The notes beneath the pieces were generated by a model. That model saw only the letters and a list, made by a program, of their open reading frames with translations. It did not search any database and was not told the origin of the DNA. A stretch of 64,000 nucleotides of DNA from Chlorobium sp. (GTDB lineage Bacteria > Bacteroidota > Chlorobiia > Chlorobiales > Chlorobiaceae): the NCBI GenBank assembly GCA_005843825.1, contig SZXX01000025.1, positions 35,702 through 99,701 on the forward strand, in the 5' to 3' direction. The translations under genes and the position numbers were made by a program. Shown here piece after piece: positions 14,821 through 24,722 of the stretch (positions are counted from its first letter, which is position 1; each line of letters begins with the position of its first letter).

Positions 14821-15834
14821 TTATATATGGGAGAAACATTGCGGTGGCATATAAAGCCATGAACCGATTCTTCTGGCAGCAGTGAAACTGCTCCACGCAA
14901 GAGCTGAAATCAGAATGTCGTCACCGGGGAAGTACTCTGAAAACGCTCTAACTACTGCTTCATCAACCTTGTAGGGTGCAAATGCAGTAAGGAATGCAAG
15001 CCTCCCTGCAGCCTTGTCCGCTCCCTGAAGGTGCGCAATGTCGTCTTCATACCATCCATCATTCATGGCAGGGCTACTGCCGTCCCAGTTCAGAGCTGAT
15101 TTGCTGACAGCTGCCCGCACATCTTCCGGGAGAGAACCTACACCAGCATGTTCTATTGCGTTCGCAAATCGGGCAAATGCACCAGCTATCGGCAGAGAAG
15201 CTTTTGCCCACGAAAGATCGTCCGGCAGTGGAGCTTCCTGAAGCAGCTCAAGCGACGTTCCCTGTGGTTTCCGAAGTCGGATAGCACCTCCGAAAAACCA
15301 TGCAGCCATGCGCATGGAAACCTGTTTTGGAATGCCACTCGAAAAGGGCAGCGGGGAGGTTCCAAGCAGTATGGTGACCATGCGGTTGATGTAGTGAAAA
15401 AAAACAGCGGTGCCGATAAATGCATGGGCTTCGGTGTCGGAAAAGGGAGGTGAATGCAGAATCGCTGAGCCGGGTTTGAGAGTTGATGATGCCCATTCGG
15501 CAATCCTGCCAAGGTAGGTGTCAGCAAGGGCTTCAGGGTAATCATATCCTGACGATTCCAGCAGCATGATGCTGTGCGCATCGACACAGTAAGGGCAGCG
15601 GTTGATGGTTGAAACAGCAGCAGCAACAAGCTCTTTAGCATCACGACTGCCTTCACCGGCAAGAAGCGTCTCCCTGCATGCCATCCATGCTCCGGCGAGG
15701 AGTTCTGGTACAGGCCGGTGCAACGCGAATGGTTCGACCTCAGCTCCAAACTCACGCCGCACCTGCGAGAGGACTTTTTCCGATAAACGGTCTCCAGCTA
15801 TAGAACCAGGATGTTTGATATACCGTATGCTCAT
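14821..15834 (-). CDS. AhpD-like / carboxymuconolactone decarboxylase-family protein
   Basis: 337 residues. The defining motif is STINRCPYCVDAHSIML, a CxxC followed by His as in AhpD-type alkylhydroperoxidases, near residue 95. Around it are ACRETLLAGEGSRDAKELVAAAVS and helical segments. The protein is about twice the length of AhpD and probably holds two helical repeats, the second (from about residue 190) without a CxxC. It may act as a peroxidase or disulfide reductase; the substrate is unknown. Its start overlaps the end of rimO by four bases, so it is cotranscribed with rimO and tgt. Confidence 0.72.
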   Translation of the reverse strand: MSIRYIKHPGSIAGDRLSEKVLSQVRREFGAEVEPFALHRPVPELLAGAWMACRETLLAGEGSRDAKELVAAAVSTINRCPYCVDAHSIMLLESSGYDYPEALADTYLGRIAEWASSTLKPGSAILHSPPFSDTEAHAFIGTAVFFHYINRMVTILLGTSPLPFSSGIPKQVSMRMAAWFFGGAIRLRKPQGTSLELLQEAPLPDDLSWAKASLPIAGAFARFANAIEHAGVGSLPEDVRAAVSKSALNWDGSSPAMNDGWYEDDIAHLQGADKAAGRLAFLTAFAPYKVDEAVVRAFSEYFPGDDILISALAWSSFTAARRIGSWLYMPPQCFSHI

Positions 15835-17123
15835 AACCCAACTATTGAACCGTGCAGCTCAAAAGCATCACTATCAGTTATTTTAGCAAAATAGAATGAA
15901 CCGACATTGATGGATGTATCGCCAATCGTAAGGATACAGTCATTATCAACCTCCGGAGCATCGTATTCCGTTCGTCCGAAAGCGGTATCGCCTTCAATTT
16001 GATCAATCAGCACCTTTACCACCGTTCCTTCGAATACCCGGTTTTTATCTTCCGAAACCTCTTCCTGCAGTTCCATGATCTCTGCAACACGTTCCTGTTT
16101 TTCTTCAGTGCTGAGCGTCTCCTTCAAGGCATAAGCCGGTGCGTGTTCCTCATGGAAGTATGGGAAGCAGCCAAGCCTGTCAAATCGGCTCGTTTCCACG
16201 AACTCTAAAAGCTCCTCAAACTCTTCAAGCGTTTCACCTGGATAACCGGCGATCAGGGTAGTCCGCAGCCGGATATCCGGATTCTTCTCGCGGATGCTTT
16301 CAAGCAGTTGGATCGTTTGAGTTTTATCGATACCCCGGTTCATTGATTTGAGAATGCGGCTATTGCAATGCTGCAACGGAATGTCGAGGTAGTTGCAGAT
16401 ATTTTCCCGCTTGCGCATGGTATCAATCACTTCAAGTGGAAAGTTTACCGGATAGGCATAGAGCAGCCTGATCCAGTCAAACCCAATATCAGACAGACGC
16501 AACACAAGATCGTTAAGCAATGTTTTCCCAGCCAGGTCATAGCCATAAAGGCTTATATCCTGAGCAATGACATTCAGTTCCTTGACGCCCGAGGCCTTCA
16601 ACAGAGTAGCTTCTCTCAGCAACTGTTCCGGCGGCTGGCTTTTGTATCGGCCCCTTATTATCGGGATCGAGCAGAACGAACAGGCACGGTTGCATCCTTC
16701 AGCAATCTTGAGATACGAATAATGAGGCGGTGTAAGCAGTGAGCGGCGGTCATAAAGCTCTTCACGATACTCAGCACCTATAGCGGCAAGCACTTCGAAA
16801 AGTTCTCGAGTGCCGAAAAATCCATCCACTTCCGGCATCTCTTCTTGAAGCTCCTTTCTATGAAGTTCCGTGAGGCATCCCATCACATAAACACGCTTGA
16901 TGGAGCCCTCGGCTTTTTTATCGATTGCCGCCAGAGTTTCGTTAATGGACTCCTGTTTAGCGTCGGCAATGAAGCCGCAGGTATTGATGAGAATAGTTTC
17001 AGCATCATCAACCTTCTCGGTAAAGACTATGCCCGAAGCTTCAGCCTGAGCCATCAGACGTTCAGAATCAACCGTGTTTTTAGAGCACCCAAGGCTCAGG
17101 AGAAATACTTTATGCTGTATCAT
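15831..17123 (-). CDS. rimO: Ribosomal protein S12 methylthiotransferase RimO
   Basis: 430 residues. N-terminal UPF0004 domain with FLLSLGCSKNTVDSERLM and INTCGFI, then radical-SAM Cys in AEGCNRACSFCSIP (CxxxCxxC), and LRTTLIAGYPGETLEEFEELL. A C-terminal TRAM domain (FEGTVVKVLID...) ends the protein. SLGCSKNTVDSE distinguishes RimO from MiaB. It adds a methylthio group to an Asp of ribosomal protein S12. Its first bases overlap the 3' end of tgt by 14 bases. Confidence 0.95.
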   Translation of the reverse strand: MIQHKVFLLSLGCSKNTVDSERLMAQAEASGIVFTEKVDDAETILINTCGFIADAKQESINETLAAIDKKAEGSIKRVYVMGCLTELHRKELQEEMPEVDGFFGTRELFEVLAAIGAEYREELYDRRSLLTPPHYSYLKIAEGCNRACSFCSIPIIRGRYKSQPPEQLLREATLLKASGVKELNVIAQDISLYGYDLAGKTLLNDLVLRLSDIGFDWIRLLYAYPVNFPLEVIDTMRKRENICNYLDIPLQHCNSRILKSMNRGIDKTQTIQLLESIREKNPDIRLRTTLIAGYPGETLEEFEELLEFVETSRFDRLGCFPYFHEEHAPAYALKETLSTEEKQERVAEIMELQEEVSEDKNRVFEGTVVKVLIDQIEGDTAFGRTEYDAPEVDNDCILTIGDTSINVGSFYFAKITDSDAFELHGSIVGL

Positions 17124-18243
17124 TGCTATTGAATCGTTCGAGAAAATCTGCTTTCCACTCTATGAAAGAACCATTCTGTATTTGCGTTCGAGCCGTCGCA
17201 GTCAGCCACATGAAAAAAGAAATGTTCTGCAGTGTACAAAGTTTAAGACCAAGAATTTCACCGACATTCAGAAGGTGGCGGATATAAGCGCGCGAGAAGT
17301 TCCGGCAGACATGATTGTCAAACCCTTCATCGATTGATGAAAAGTCAGCAGCATACTTCGCTGAGCGCAGATTCATCTTTCCATGGCGGGTATAGACCCG
17401 GCCATTTCGCCCTTCACGGGTAGGGATAACGCAATCAAACATATCAACCCCGCGTTCAATAGCGTTCAGAATATTCTCCGGAGTTCCAACCCCCATAAGG
17501 TATCGCGGCTTCTTTTCTGGAAGCAGCGTATGTGAAAGTTCAAGGATACGATACATTTCCACAGCCGGCTCTCCCACAGCCATGCCGCCTATGGAATAGC
17601 CGTCAAAATCAAGCTCTGTCAGAGCGTCTATCGAAATTTTGCGCAGATCTTCATGGATCCCGCCTTGTGTGATACCGAACAGGTATTGCTCGTGACCGTA
17701 AAGGGGAGAGGTTGCAGCGAAATGTTTTTTTGCCCGTTCGGCCCAGCGTATGGTCAGTTCTCCTGACTTCCGGATGTACTCCTTTTCGGCTGTCGAGGGC
17801 GGGCATTCATCGAGAGGCATCATAATGTCGCTGCCGATAATGCGCTGGGTATCTACAACATTTTCAGGTGTGAAGTGCTGTTTCGAACCGTCAAGGTGCG
17901 ATTTGAACATGACACCTTCCTCCGTAATCTTGCGCAGATCAGAAAGTGAGTAGACCTGGTAACCACCGCTATCAGTGAGCAGGGGTCCATCCCAGTTCAT
18001 GAACCTGTGTACCCCGCCGGCTTTAAAAAGAATTTCGTTTCCCGGCTTCAGGTAGAGGTGGTAGGTATTGGCCAGAATAATATGAACGTTGATCTCTTTC
18101 AGTTCCCGGGGTTCAACCGATTTCACGCTCGCGCGCGTGCCTACAGGCATAAAGACCGGAGTTGGTATGCTCCCATGGGCGGTTTCAAGAACTCCACATC
18201 GGGCTGAAGAGTGAGGATCGGTGGTAATGATGCTGAATTTCAT
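17110..18243 (-). CDS. tgt: Queuine/preQ1 tRNA-guanine transglycosylase with altered zinc site
   Basis: 377 residues from ATG 18243 (MKFSIITTDPHSSARCG); the frame opens at 18282, but this Met fits the family. Motifs: MPVGTRASVKSVEP, LLTDSGGYQVYSL (substrate-binding Asp), GGMAVGEP, and GVDMFDCVIPTREGRNG (catalytic Asp). It exchanges guanine 34 for preQ1 in tRNA. The usual zinc ligands CxCxxC before RNxSRAYxRH are largely gone: the segment reads GFDNHVCRNFSRAYIRH, so only the third Cys and the His remain. folE and queD, acting at the start of the same pathway, are at 54952-56032. Confidence 0.93.
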   Translation of the reverse strand: MKFSIITTDPHSSARCGVLETAHGSIPTPVFMPVGTRASVKSVEPRELKEINVHIILANTYHLYLKPGNEILFKAGGVHRFMNWDGPLLTDSGGYQVYSLSDLRKITEEGVMFKSHLDGSKQHFTPENVVDTQRIIGSDIMMPLDECPPSTAEKEYIRKSGELTIRWAERAKKHFAATSPLYGHEQYLFGITQGGIHEDLRKISIDALTELDFDGYSIGGMAVGEPAVEMYRILELSHTLLPEKKPRYLMGVGTPENILNAIERGVDMFDCVIPTREGRNGRVYTRHGKMNLRSAKYAADFSSIDEGFDNHVCRNFSRAYIRHLLNVGEILGLKLCTLQNISFFMWLTATARTQIQNGSFIEWKADFLERFNSNDTA

Positions 18244-18576
18244 AGTGTCAAGGTAGCCAATGACCCGCACATAAAAAAGCATGGAAAAATGCTATCGTCT
18301 CGCTTTTAGGGAGGTGAAATGCTTTTGATATAAGTGCATAAAAATAAGGGGTTTCTAAAAGAAAAACAGGAAATTACGCGAATTCCCTCACACTTGTCTT
18401 TGTTTAAATTCTATATTGAAAGGGTTAAGACCGCCTTACACTGTTTTAAGCAGCCGATAACTTGCCTCTAAACCTGATATTCCGCACGCCACCTATTTTG
18501 GACTAGAGCTGCACGGGACCTTGATTGTATTCTTTTGTTTCAAGGATTTGGATTTTTAGAATTTAACCCCCTACCC

Positions 18577-21030
18577 ATGCAGAAAACCAGGTGCAGTAAA
18601 AAAAATGGCATGCTTCCCCGCAATCAGAACCATTTCGGAGAGCATGAACATATGTCAGGTAATGCCATTTCGGAGGTTTTCCTGCACTCCTTCTTTGTTA
18701 TCGATTCCAAGGGAAATTTTGTTGGCTGGAATGACTCTTTCCAGCAGGAAGCAGCCCTCAAACCCTCGCGTCGCAAAGAGAGTATTAATGTCATTGATAA
18801 GCTCATTTATCCAGCCGATCAACCGCTTATAAAAGCAAAACTTCTCAGTGTCCTGAAGAAAGGTTTTGAAGAAACCGCAGAAGCAAGGGTTCTTATTAAG
18901 GGAGAGCATGAGTTGCGCTGGTTCATGATGACGGGCCGAAAGATAATAATAAGGGATAAGCCTTTCGTTATTTGCATGATACTTGATATCACTGCCCGTA
19001 AGCGGGAGGAAGATAGCCTCGTTCAAACGGCAAACAAGTTTCGTTTTATTACTGAGCATATGGATGGTGTGGTTTTTACTGCGGGTACCAACACCATATT
19101 GGACTACGTCTCACCTTCCGCTGAAAACATGTTTGGGTATATGCCCAATGAAATGACAGGGAAGTCGTATGCAGGATTTCTTAAAGAAGAAAACGAAATT
19201 CCAGGAGCTATTGCCGCCATAGATAAAACCACTCTCAATCAACTTCCACCACAGATTATTGAATTACACTTTCGCAGAAAAAATGGTTCCCTTTTTTGGG
19301 GGGAGGTACATTTACAATATTCTTCAGTTAATGGAAATCCCTGTATAGTAGGGCGGCTTCAGGATATCACTCTCCGGAAAAACCGTGAATCTCATACTCT
19401 CTTTCGCACGCGTCTGATTGAGAAAGCCGATACCTGTTCCATTGAAGAACTGCTTCAGGCTGCGCTGGATGAAGTCAAACGCCTTACAGGGAGCTCTATC
19501 GGGTTTTGCTACTTTTTAAGGGGTGATAAGAGAGAACCTCTCCTTCAGGTATGGTCAACCAATGCAGACACCTTCAGTTCGTTAAACCCGACCGGTCTTT
19601 TTGTTGAGGCATTAAGGGCTCAGAAAACAGTTATTCATAATGAATGCAATACCGCAGACAGAGAGAGTGACCGGCATGGTAACCATTCAGAATCCGTCCG
19701 TACGTTGGTTGTGCCCATAATGAACGGCGAGATGGTTACGGCGATTATCGGGGTTGGGGGCAAATCTTCATTGTACGACGGGGATGATGAGCGGGTGGTA
19801 AAAGGTTTCGCAGATCTGGCTGGTGATCTTGTTCTCCGAAAACGAGCGGAGCAGTCTGAAAAGAATGATCAGCTATCTTTGATTCAGGCTCAGAAAATGG
19901 AATTTGCGGGCAGTGTTATCCATAAAATAGCTGTGGATTACAGTCAGATGCTGTCGATGATACTTGAGCTCATCAGTTTGATGATGGAAGAGGATGCGAT
20001 AAGGAAATCGCAGGGGAAAAACATGATCGATGTTATGGACTTTGTTGGAAGTTCAAAAGATATGATGAGTCAGCTCCTTATTTTTGCGCGAACCAGCAGC
20101 ATTATGCCAATTGTTCTCGAGTTGAATATGATCGTAGAAGAAAGGCTCGGTGTGCTCAGAAAGCTCACCGGCGAAAATATTCCTCTTTCCTGGATACCCG
20201 ACAGTCAAAACACTCTGGTAAAGGTAGATCCCTCGCAAATTGATAAGCTTCTTGATATCCTCTGTCTCAATGCCCGTGATGCAATAGACGGTAAAGGCCG
20301 GATCACTATCGAATCCAGTCGGTTGTTTATTGATCAGGATGAATGTGACGTCGGTCATCCCTGCAAGGTCCCCGGCTGCTATGCGGTGCTTTCAGTGACC
20401 GATAATGGTGCAGGGATCGAAGCAAAGGATCTTCCCTGCATATTTGAGCCGTTTTTTACCACAAGAGAGGAAGGAAAAGCTATGGGACTTGGCTTGTCAA
20501 TAGCTTATGGCATATCGAAACAGAACCATGGAAGTATCGATTGTCTGAGTGAATTGGGCAAGGGAAGCACCTTTACCGTCTATTTGCCCCGGTACACGGG
20601 AAAGTACTATTTTTCTCAAAATGAAGATCCGTCTGAAAGCGATGATTTGAAAAGAACAGTATTGCTGGTTGAAGAAGAACCGGATATCCTGAGTTCTTAC
20701 AAGCGCATGCTTGAAAAAACAGACTACTCTGTCTATGCAGTTGACACAATGGATAAAGCGATCAGTGTCGCGACTGAACACCAGAGTGATATTGATCTCC
20801 TCCTGACCAATGTAGTGTTACGTGAAGTGAATGGATGCGATCTTTCACAAAAGCTTTTGACAATATGTCCTAAGCTGAAAACCCTTTTAATGTCAGGTGA
20901 TCATAACGATATGACTGCACGCTTCGGGGGGTTGGATGACGGTGTCGGTTTTATCCAGAAGCCTTTTTCAATGAATGAGCTGGCAACTAAGATCAATGAA
21001 CTTCTGAATGCTGTTGAGGTTGTTTCTTAA
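18577..21030 (+). CDS. PAS/GAF hybrid histidine kinase lacking both phosphoacceptor residues
   Basis: About 817 residues from ATG 18577; the frame opens at TTG 18535, and ATG 18652 is another possible start. Order: PAS (~30-150), PAS with PAC (~155-270), GAF (~277-430), dimerisation helix, HATPase, receiver. No transmembrane segment, so cytoplasmic. The ATPase boxes look intact (LNARDAI; VTDNGAGI; MGLGLSIAYG). In the dimerisation helix the usual IAHDFNN reads IAVDYSQ, putting Val453 in place of the phosphorylatable His. In the receiver the usual LLLTDVVMP reads LLLTNVVLR, putting Asn745 in place of Asp. I infer a signal-sensing pseudokinase. It is monocistronic, facing away from tgt. Confidence 0.85.
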   Translation: MQKTRCSKKNGMLPRNQNHFGEHEHMSGNAISEVFLHSFFVIDSKGNFVGWNDSFQQEAALKPSRRKESINVIDKLIYPADQPLIKAKLLSVLKKGFEETAEARVLIKGEHELRWFMMTGRKIIIRDKPFVICMILDITARKREEDSLVQTANKFRFITEHMDGVVFTAGTNTILDYVSPSAENMFGYMPNEMTGKSYAGFLKEENEIPGAIAAIDKTTLNQLPPQIIELHFRRKNGSLFWGEVHLQYSSVNGNPCIVGRLQDITLRKNRESHTLFRTRLIEKADTCSIEELLQAALDEVKRLTGSSIGFCYFLRGDKREPLLQVWSTNADTFSSLNPTGLFVEALRAQKTVIHNECNTADRESDRHGNHSESVRTLVVPIMNGEMVTAIIGVGGKSSLYDGDDERVVKGFADLAGDLVLRKRAEQSEKNDQLSLIQAQKMEFAGSVIHKIAVDYSQMLSMILELISLMMEEDAIRKSQGKNMIDVMDFVGSSKDMMSQLLIFARTSSIMPIVLELNMIVEERLGVLRKLTGENIPLSWIPDSQNTLVKVDPSQIDKLLDILCLNARDAIDGKGRITIESSRLFIDQDECDVGHPCKVPGCYAVLSVTDNGAGIEAKDLPCIFEPFFTTREEGKAMGLGLSIAYGISKQNHGSIDCLSELGKGSTFTVYLPRYTGKYYFSQNEDPSESDDLKRTVLLVEEEPDILSSYKRMLEKTDYSVYAVDTMDKAISVATEHQSDIDLLLTNVVLREVNGCDLSQKLLTICPKLKTLLMSGDHNDMTARFGGLDDGVGFIQKPFSMNELATKINELLNAVEVVS

Positions 21031-21049
21031 GGATTGACCGCTCTCTCAA

Positions 21050-21076
21050 CCCCGACATTATAGCGTGATGTCGGGG
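21050..21076. terminator. Hairpin between convergent sensor kinase and transglutaminase genes
   Basis: CCCCGACAT-N9-ATGTCGGGG, a perfect 9-bp stem 20 bases after the kinase stop and 26 bases before the end of the opposing gene. No T-tract, so it may act as a bidirectional stop or an mRNA end stabiliser. Confidence 0.5.
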
Positions 21077-21101
21077 CAGGGAAGTCCATGCAGCCTGGAT
21101 T

Positions 21102-21920
21102 TCATTCCATGGAGCTTACTTTGACCGATACGCTCAGCTTTTCCTGTCCATTGCCTTTATAGGTGCCTCGTACTGGCGGCACGTCATCGTAATCCCTTCC
21201 TGAGCCGATTTTGATATACCGCTCATCGACAAAGAGGGTACTGTGAGTCGGGTCCATACCGATCCATCCCTTTTCTTTGCCGCAGTAAACTTCGCACCAT
21301 GCGTGGGTAGCCTCATCCCTGCCATCCGGCGTGCTTCCCCCGAAAAGGTAGCCGCTTACATATCTGGCAGGCACGTTCAGGTAGCGGCAGGCCGCAAGCA
21401 GGATATGGGCAAAATCCTGGCAAACGCCACGGCCAAGAGCCATCACCACTGCACTGGTGCTGTGAACGTCTGTTACTCCCGGTTCATAGATGAACGATTC
21501 ATTAATGTGCCGGCATATCGATTCTGCAAGCTGATAACTGTCGGTATCTGTGGCAAAACGGGATGAAAAATCGCGAATCGCAGGATCAAAATGCACATAG
21601 CGACTCTGGCAGGTAAAGTCAATGAGAAAAATATCCTCATTCTCAGTTGCTGCGCACTGGCCAATGCCGGTTTCAACCACTGACGTAGCGACAATTTTCA
21701 CCTGTTTATGACTCTGGAGCAGGTTGAAGTGATTAACGATGTTACCGTAGAAATCGGTGTATTCAAATATGGTGGCAGGGGGATCAACCTGGAGCTTGAA
21801 GCTTGCGCATCGCTGCGGAGCTGCAGGATTGTTGTCAGGGTGCAGCCTTACTTCAGTAGCTGTTTCATAGATCGGATTATCATATTCAAACAGTGTGGAA
21901 TGTTCAACTTTTACAATCAT
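21102..21920 (-). CDS. Transglutaminase-like cysteine protease domain protein
   Basis: 272 residues from ATG 21920 (MIVKVEHSTLFEYDNPIYET); the frame runs further upstream to 22061, but the family starts here. An N-terminal beta domain precedes the catalytic core. Visible residues are Cys in ALGRGVCQDFAHILLAACR, His in DEATHAWCEVYCGKEKGWIGMDPTH and Asp in the same segment. It probably cleaves or makes peptide bonds in a small molecule or peptide. It is the last gene of a three-gene cluster with an alpha-E protein and a circularly permuted ATP-grasp protein, a widespread association of unknown product. Confidence 0.86.
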   Translation of the reverse strand: MIVKVEHSTLFEYDNPIYETATEVRLHPDNNPAAPQRCASFKLQVDPPATIFEYTDFYGNIVNHFNLLQSHKQVKIVATSVVETGIGQCAATENEDIFLIDFTCQSRYVHFDPAIRDFSSRFATDTDSYQLAESICRHINESFIYEPGVTDVHSTSAVVMALGRGVCQDFAHILLAACRYLNVPARYVSGYLFGGSTPDGRDEATHAWCEVYCGKEKGWIGMDPTHSTLFVDERYIKIGSGRDYDDVPPVRGTYKGNGQEKLSVSVKVSSME

Positions 21921-21942
21921 GCTCTTATAGTTATGTGTCCGG

Positions 21943-23016
21943 TTATTGCTGCTGCTGATGCTGCTGTGCCTGGCTCCAGTTGGCGCGTCCGCCGGCAACT
22001 CCTGTAAACGGTAAGGCTTCAGCAATATCCGATGATTCAATATCCGGCGTATGATAGGCAAAATAGGTCAGATGCACCTGTTCCCCCACTTTAACCAGCC
22101 GTTGTTCAAGATCTTCCAGATAGGTATGCAATCCTTTTGCATAGATGTCTTCCATTGCAGTGTAACTCAGCTCAGCTTCGATTTTACCGATAAGCCTGTC
22201 AGCATTGTTGACGTACCGATGACGCGAGCTGCCCGATATCCGCCAGAGGGCATCTTCGGCAGCGCAGACTGAAAAATTGATGCTTCTCGGGAATGTTCTG
22301 TCCAGGATGAGAAACCGCAGAATATTGTCAGGATCGATTTTTGACAGATACACTTTACGGAATGCTTCCAACGCACTGCAGCTTTTCAGAACAGCCATCC
22401 ATTGAATAATATCTTCCGAGCCCTCAACAATTTCAGGCTGGCTTTGTGCCTCCGAAAGCAGCATGTGGTACTTCACGTCTATAAGGCGCGCAATATTGTC
22501 GCTGCGTTCAAGATACTTGGCAATCTGGATAAAGTCCCATCCCTCGTTATGCGAAAAAGTGTTGTCTGTGATCCCCTGAAAGAGATGTGACGCGTTTTTT
22601 ATCTCTTTATAAAAGCTGTAGGGGTCATTGTGTACAAACTGCGGAGTAATATTCTGCAGGTAGTGGTAGAGGTTGTTCACCTGCTCCCACATCTCACTCG
22701 ATATGCTTTCGATTATACTCCGGGCATTTTCCCTTGCAAGGCCGATACAGGAGATGATCGAATTCGGATTATTTTTGTTGAATACCAGATAATCGGTAAC
22801 GCTGTGCGCAGAGTACTCGCTGTAAAGGTTGTTGAAGCGATCCCTGTCACTGGTTACAAGAATCAGGGCTACCCAGTAGTTCGGGTTCTCAATGTGTGTA
22901 ATTTTATTGAGGTCGAGCAGCAGGTTGAAATTGACGTCAAGGAACCTTGCAGTGTTCTCTGCCCGTTCAAAATAACGACTCATCCAAAACAGGGATTCGG
23001 CAACACGGCTTAACAT
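21943..23016 (-). CDS. Alpha-E domain protein (DUF403)
   Basis: 357 residues, all-helical, opening with MLSRVAESLFWMSRYFERAEN, which is the hallmark of this family. Later blocks are FIQIAKYLERSDNIARLIDVKY and RSINFSVCAAEDALWRI. The last residues are a Gln/His-rich tail (SQAQQHQQQQ). Function is unknown; it always accompanies ATP-grasp and transglutaminase partners and is thought to work with them in making or modifying a peptide. Gene spacing of 19 bases to the ATP-grasp gene supports one operon. Confidence 0.9.
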   Translation of the reverse strand: MLSRVAESLFWMSRYFERAENTARFLDVNFNLLLDLNKITHIENPNYWVALILVTSDRDRFNNLYSEYSAHSVTDYLVFNKNNPNSIISCIGLARENARSIIESISSEMWEQVNNLYHYLQNITPQFVHNDPYSFYKEIKNASHLFQGITDNTFSHNEGWDFIQIAKYLERSDNIARLIDVKYHMLLSEAQSQPEIVEGSEDIIQWMAVLKSCSALEAFRKVYLSKIDPDNILRFLILDRTFPRSINFSVCAAEDALWRISGSSRHRYVNNADRLIGKIEAELSYTAMEDIYAKGLHTYLEDLEQRLVKVGEQVHLTYFAYHTPDIESSDIAEALPFTGVAGGRANWSQAQQHQQQQ

Positions 23017-23035
23017 GATAGAGAGAGATTAAAAT

Positions 23036-24484
23036 TTATTCATCGACAACCCAGGTATCCTTGCTGCCTCCTCCCTGAGATGAGTTGACTACCAGCGAAC
23101 CACGCTTAAGAGCAACTCTTGTAAGTCCTCCGGGCACTATAGTAACAGTTTTACCATACAAAACATAGGGCCGAAGGTCGATATGACAGCCATAAAGTTC
23201 GGTGTCATTATAAAAGCTTGGATGACGCGACAGCGAAATAGTCGGTTGGGCAATATAGTTGCGCGGATTGGCAACAATCATTTCGGCAAAACTTTCCTGC
23301 TGTTCAATCGTTGATTCCGGTCCAATCAGCATTCCGTATCCTCCGGATTCATTGGCTGCCTTCACAACAAGGGAGCCAAGGTTTTCAAGGATATATTTAA
23401 GGTCAGAAGGATTGCTCGCCAGCCATGTTGGTACATTCTGCAGAATCGGATCCTCACCGAGGTAATATTTGATGATTGCAGGCACAAAGCTGTAGATGAC
23501 CTTATCATCAGCAACTCCGGTACCGATCGCATTGGCAAGCGTTACATTTCCTTTTCTGTAGGCATTCACAAGACCGGCAACGCCAAGCTTCGAGTCAGGT
23601 CGGAACACCAGCGGATCAAGAAAAGCATCATCAACTCTCCTGTAAATGACATCAACCCGCTCAAGACCGCGAGTGGTTCTTGTGTAGACCTTATTGTCGT
23701 TGACAACCAGATCCTTTCCCTCAGTCAGTTCAACGCCCATCTGTCGGGCAAGAAAACTGTGCTCAAAGTATGCCGAGTTGTAGATGCCGGGAGTAAGTAC
23801 CACCACGTTTGGCTCACGGCGCGAATTCGGACTGATTTCCTGCAGGGTACGGAGAAGTTCCTGTGGATAATTCTCGATCGGACGGATCTTGTATTTGTCA
23901 AAAAGCACCGGAAACGCACGTTTCATTGCCTGCCGGTTTTGCAGCATGTAAGAAACGCCACTCGGAGTGCGCAGATTGTCCTCAAGAACCAGGTAGTTTC
24001 CCTCTTTGTCACGGATGATATCGCTTCCGGTAACATGAATATAAATACCGAGGGGAGGAGTTACCCCTACAAATTCCCGCCTGAAATGCTGGCTTCCGAG
24101 AATCAGCTCCGGAGGAATGATTTTATCTTTCAGAATCTTCTGAGTGTGATAGATATCGTACAGGAACTCATTGATTGCAGTAATTCTCTGCACGAGTCCT
24201 TTTTCTATTGTCTGCCATTCATGTGCAGGCACAACTCTCGGAATAAGATCAAATGGAAAAATTCGTTCGACACCCTCTTCCTCACCGTACACCGTAAAGG
24301 TGATACCCTGGTTTCGAAAAAAGATGTTAACGACTTCCCGGCGGGCTTTTACATCGTCAATTGAAAACTGGCCGAAGCGATGAAGCAGCTTGTCGTAATG
24401 AGACCGAGGTATTCCATCCGGCGCGATAACCTCATCAAAAAAATGACTTGGATCAGCTTCATATCGCTCAAAAAAGCGACTCAT
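23036..24484 (-). CDS. Circularly permuted ATP-grasp type 2 protein (DUF404/407)
   Basis: 482 residues. Conserved blocks are [89 protein letters not shown] and [18 protein letters not shown] (the ATP-binding Lys-rich loop). Such enzymes use ATP to join a carboxylate and an amine. It is the first gene of the cluster and has no gene within 230 bases upstream; the spacer 24485-24722 shows no clear promoter or other feature. Confidence 0.9.
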   Translation of the reverse strand: MSRFFERYEADPSHFFDEVIAPDGIPRSHYDKLLHRFGQFSIDDVKARREVVNIFFRNQGITFTVYGEEEGVERIFPFDLIPRVVPAHEWQTIEKGLVQRITAINEFLYDIYHTQKILKDKIIPPELILGSQHFRREFVGVTPPLGIYIHVTGSDIIRDKEGNYLVLEDNLRTPSGVSYMLQNRQAMKRAFPVLFDKYKIRPIENYPQELLRTLQEISPNSRREPNVVVLTPGIYNSAYFEHSFLARQMGVELTEGKDLVVNDNKVYTRTTRGLERVDVIYRRVDDAFLDPLVFRPDSKLGVAGLVNAYRKGNVTLANAIGTGVADDKVIYSFVPAIIKYYLGEDPILQNVPTWLASNPSDLKYILENLGSLVVKAANESGGYGMLIGPESTIEQQESFAEMIVANPRNYIAQPTISLSRHPSFYNDTELYGCHIDLRPYVLYGKTVTIVPGGLTRVALKRGSLVVNSSQGGGSKDTWVVDE

Positions 24485-24722
24485 ACAGGTATTTCTTCAT
24501 GTTGTTGGTAAATCAGGTAACACCACGTTTTATAACCTCTATATACTTAAATAATTTCGGAATTTGATAATAACGACCTAAATAATTTTCCTTTTTGCGC
24601 TTGGTGGATTTGTCAGATTGTGTTCATTTATTTTTTCTTGATCAGGTCGGTTAATTATTTATATCATCCTTATATTAAGACCGGATAACAGTGAAGCCTC
24701 AACATTTTAACGATTCTCTTCT

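Noticed and set aside
23759..24364. 201-residue open frame on the plus strand
   Set aside because: It lies wholly antisense within the strongly conserved ATP-grasp gene and resembles no protein.
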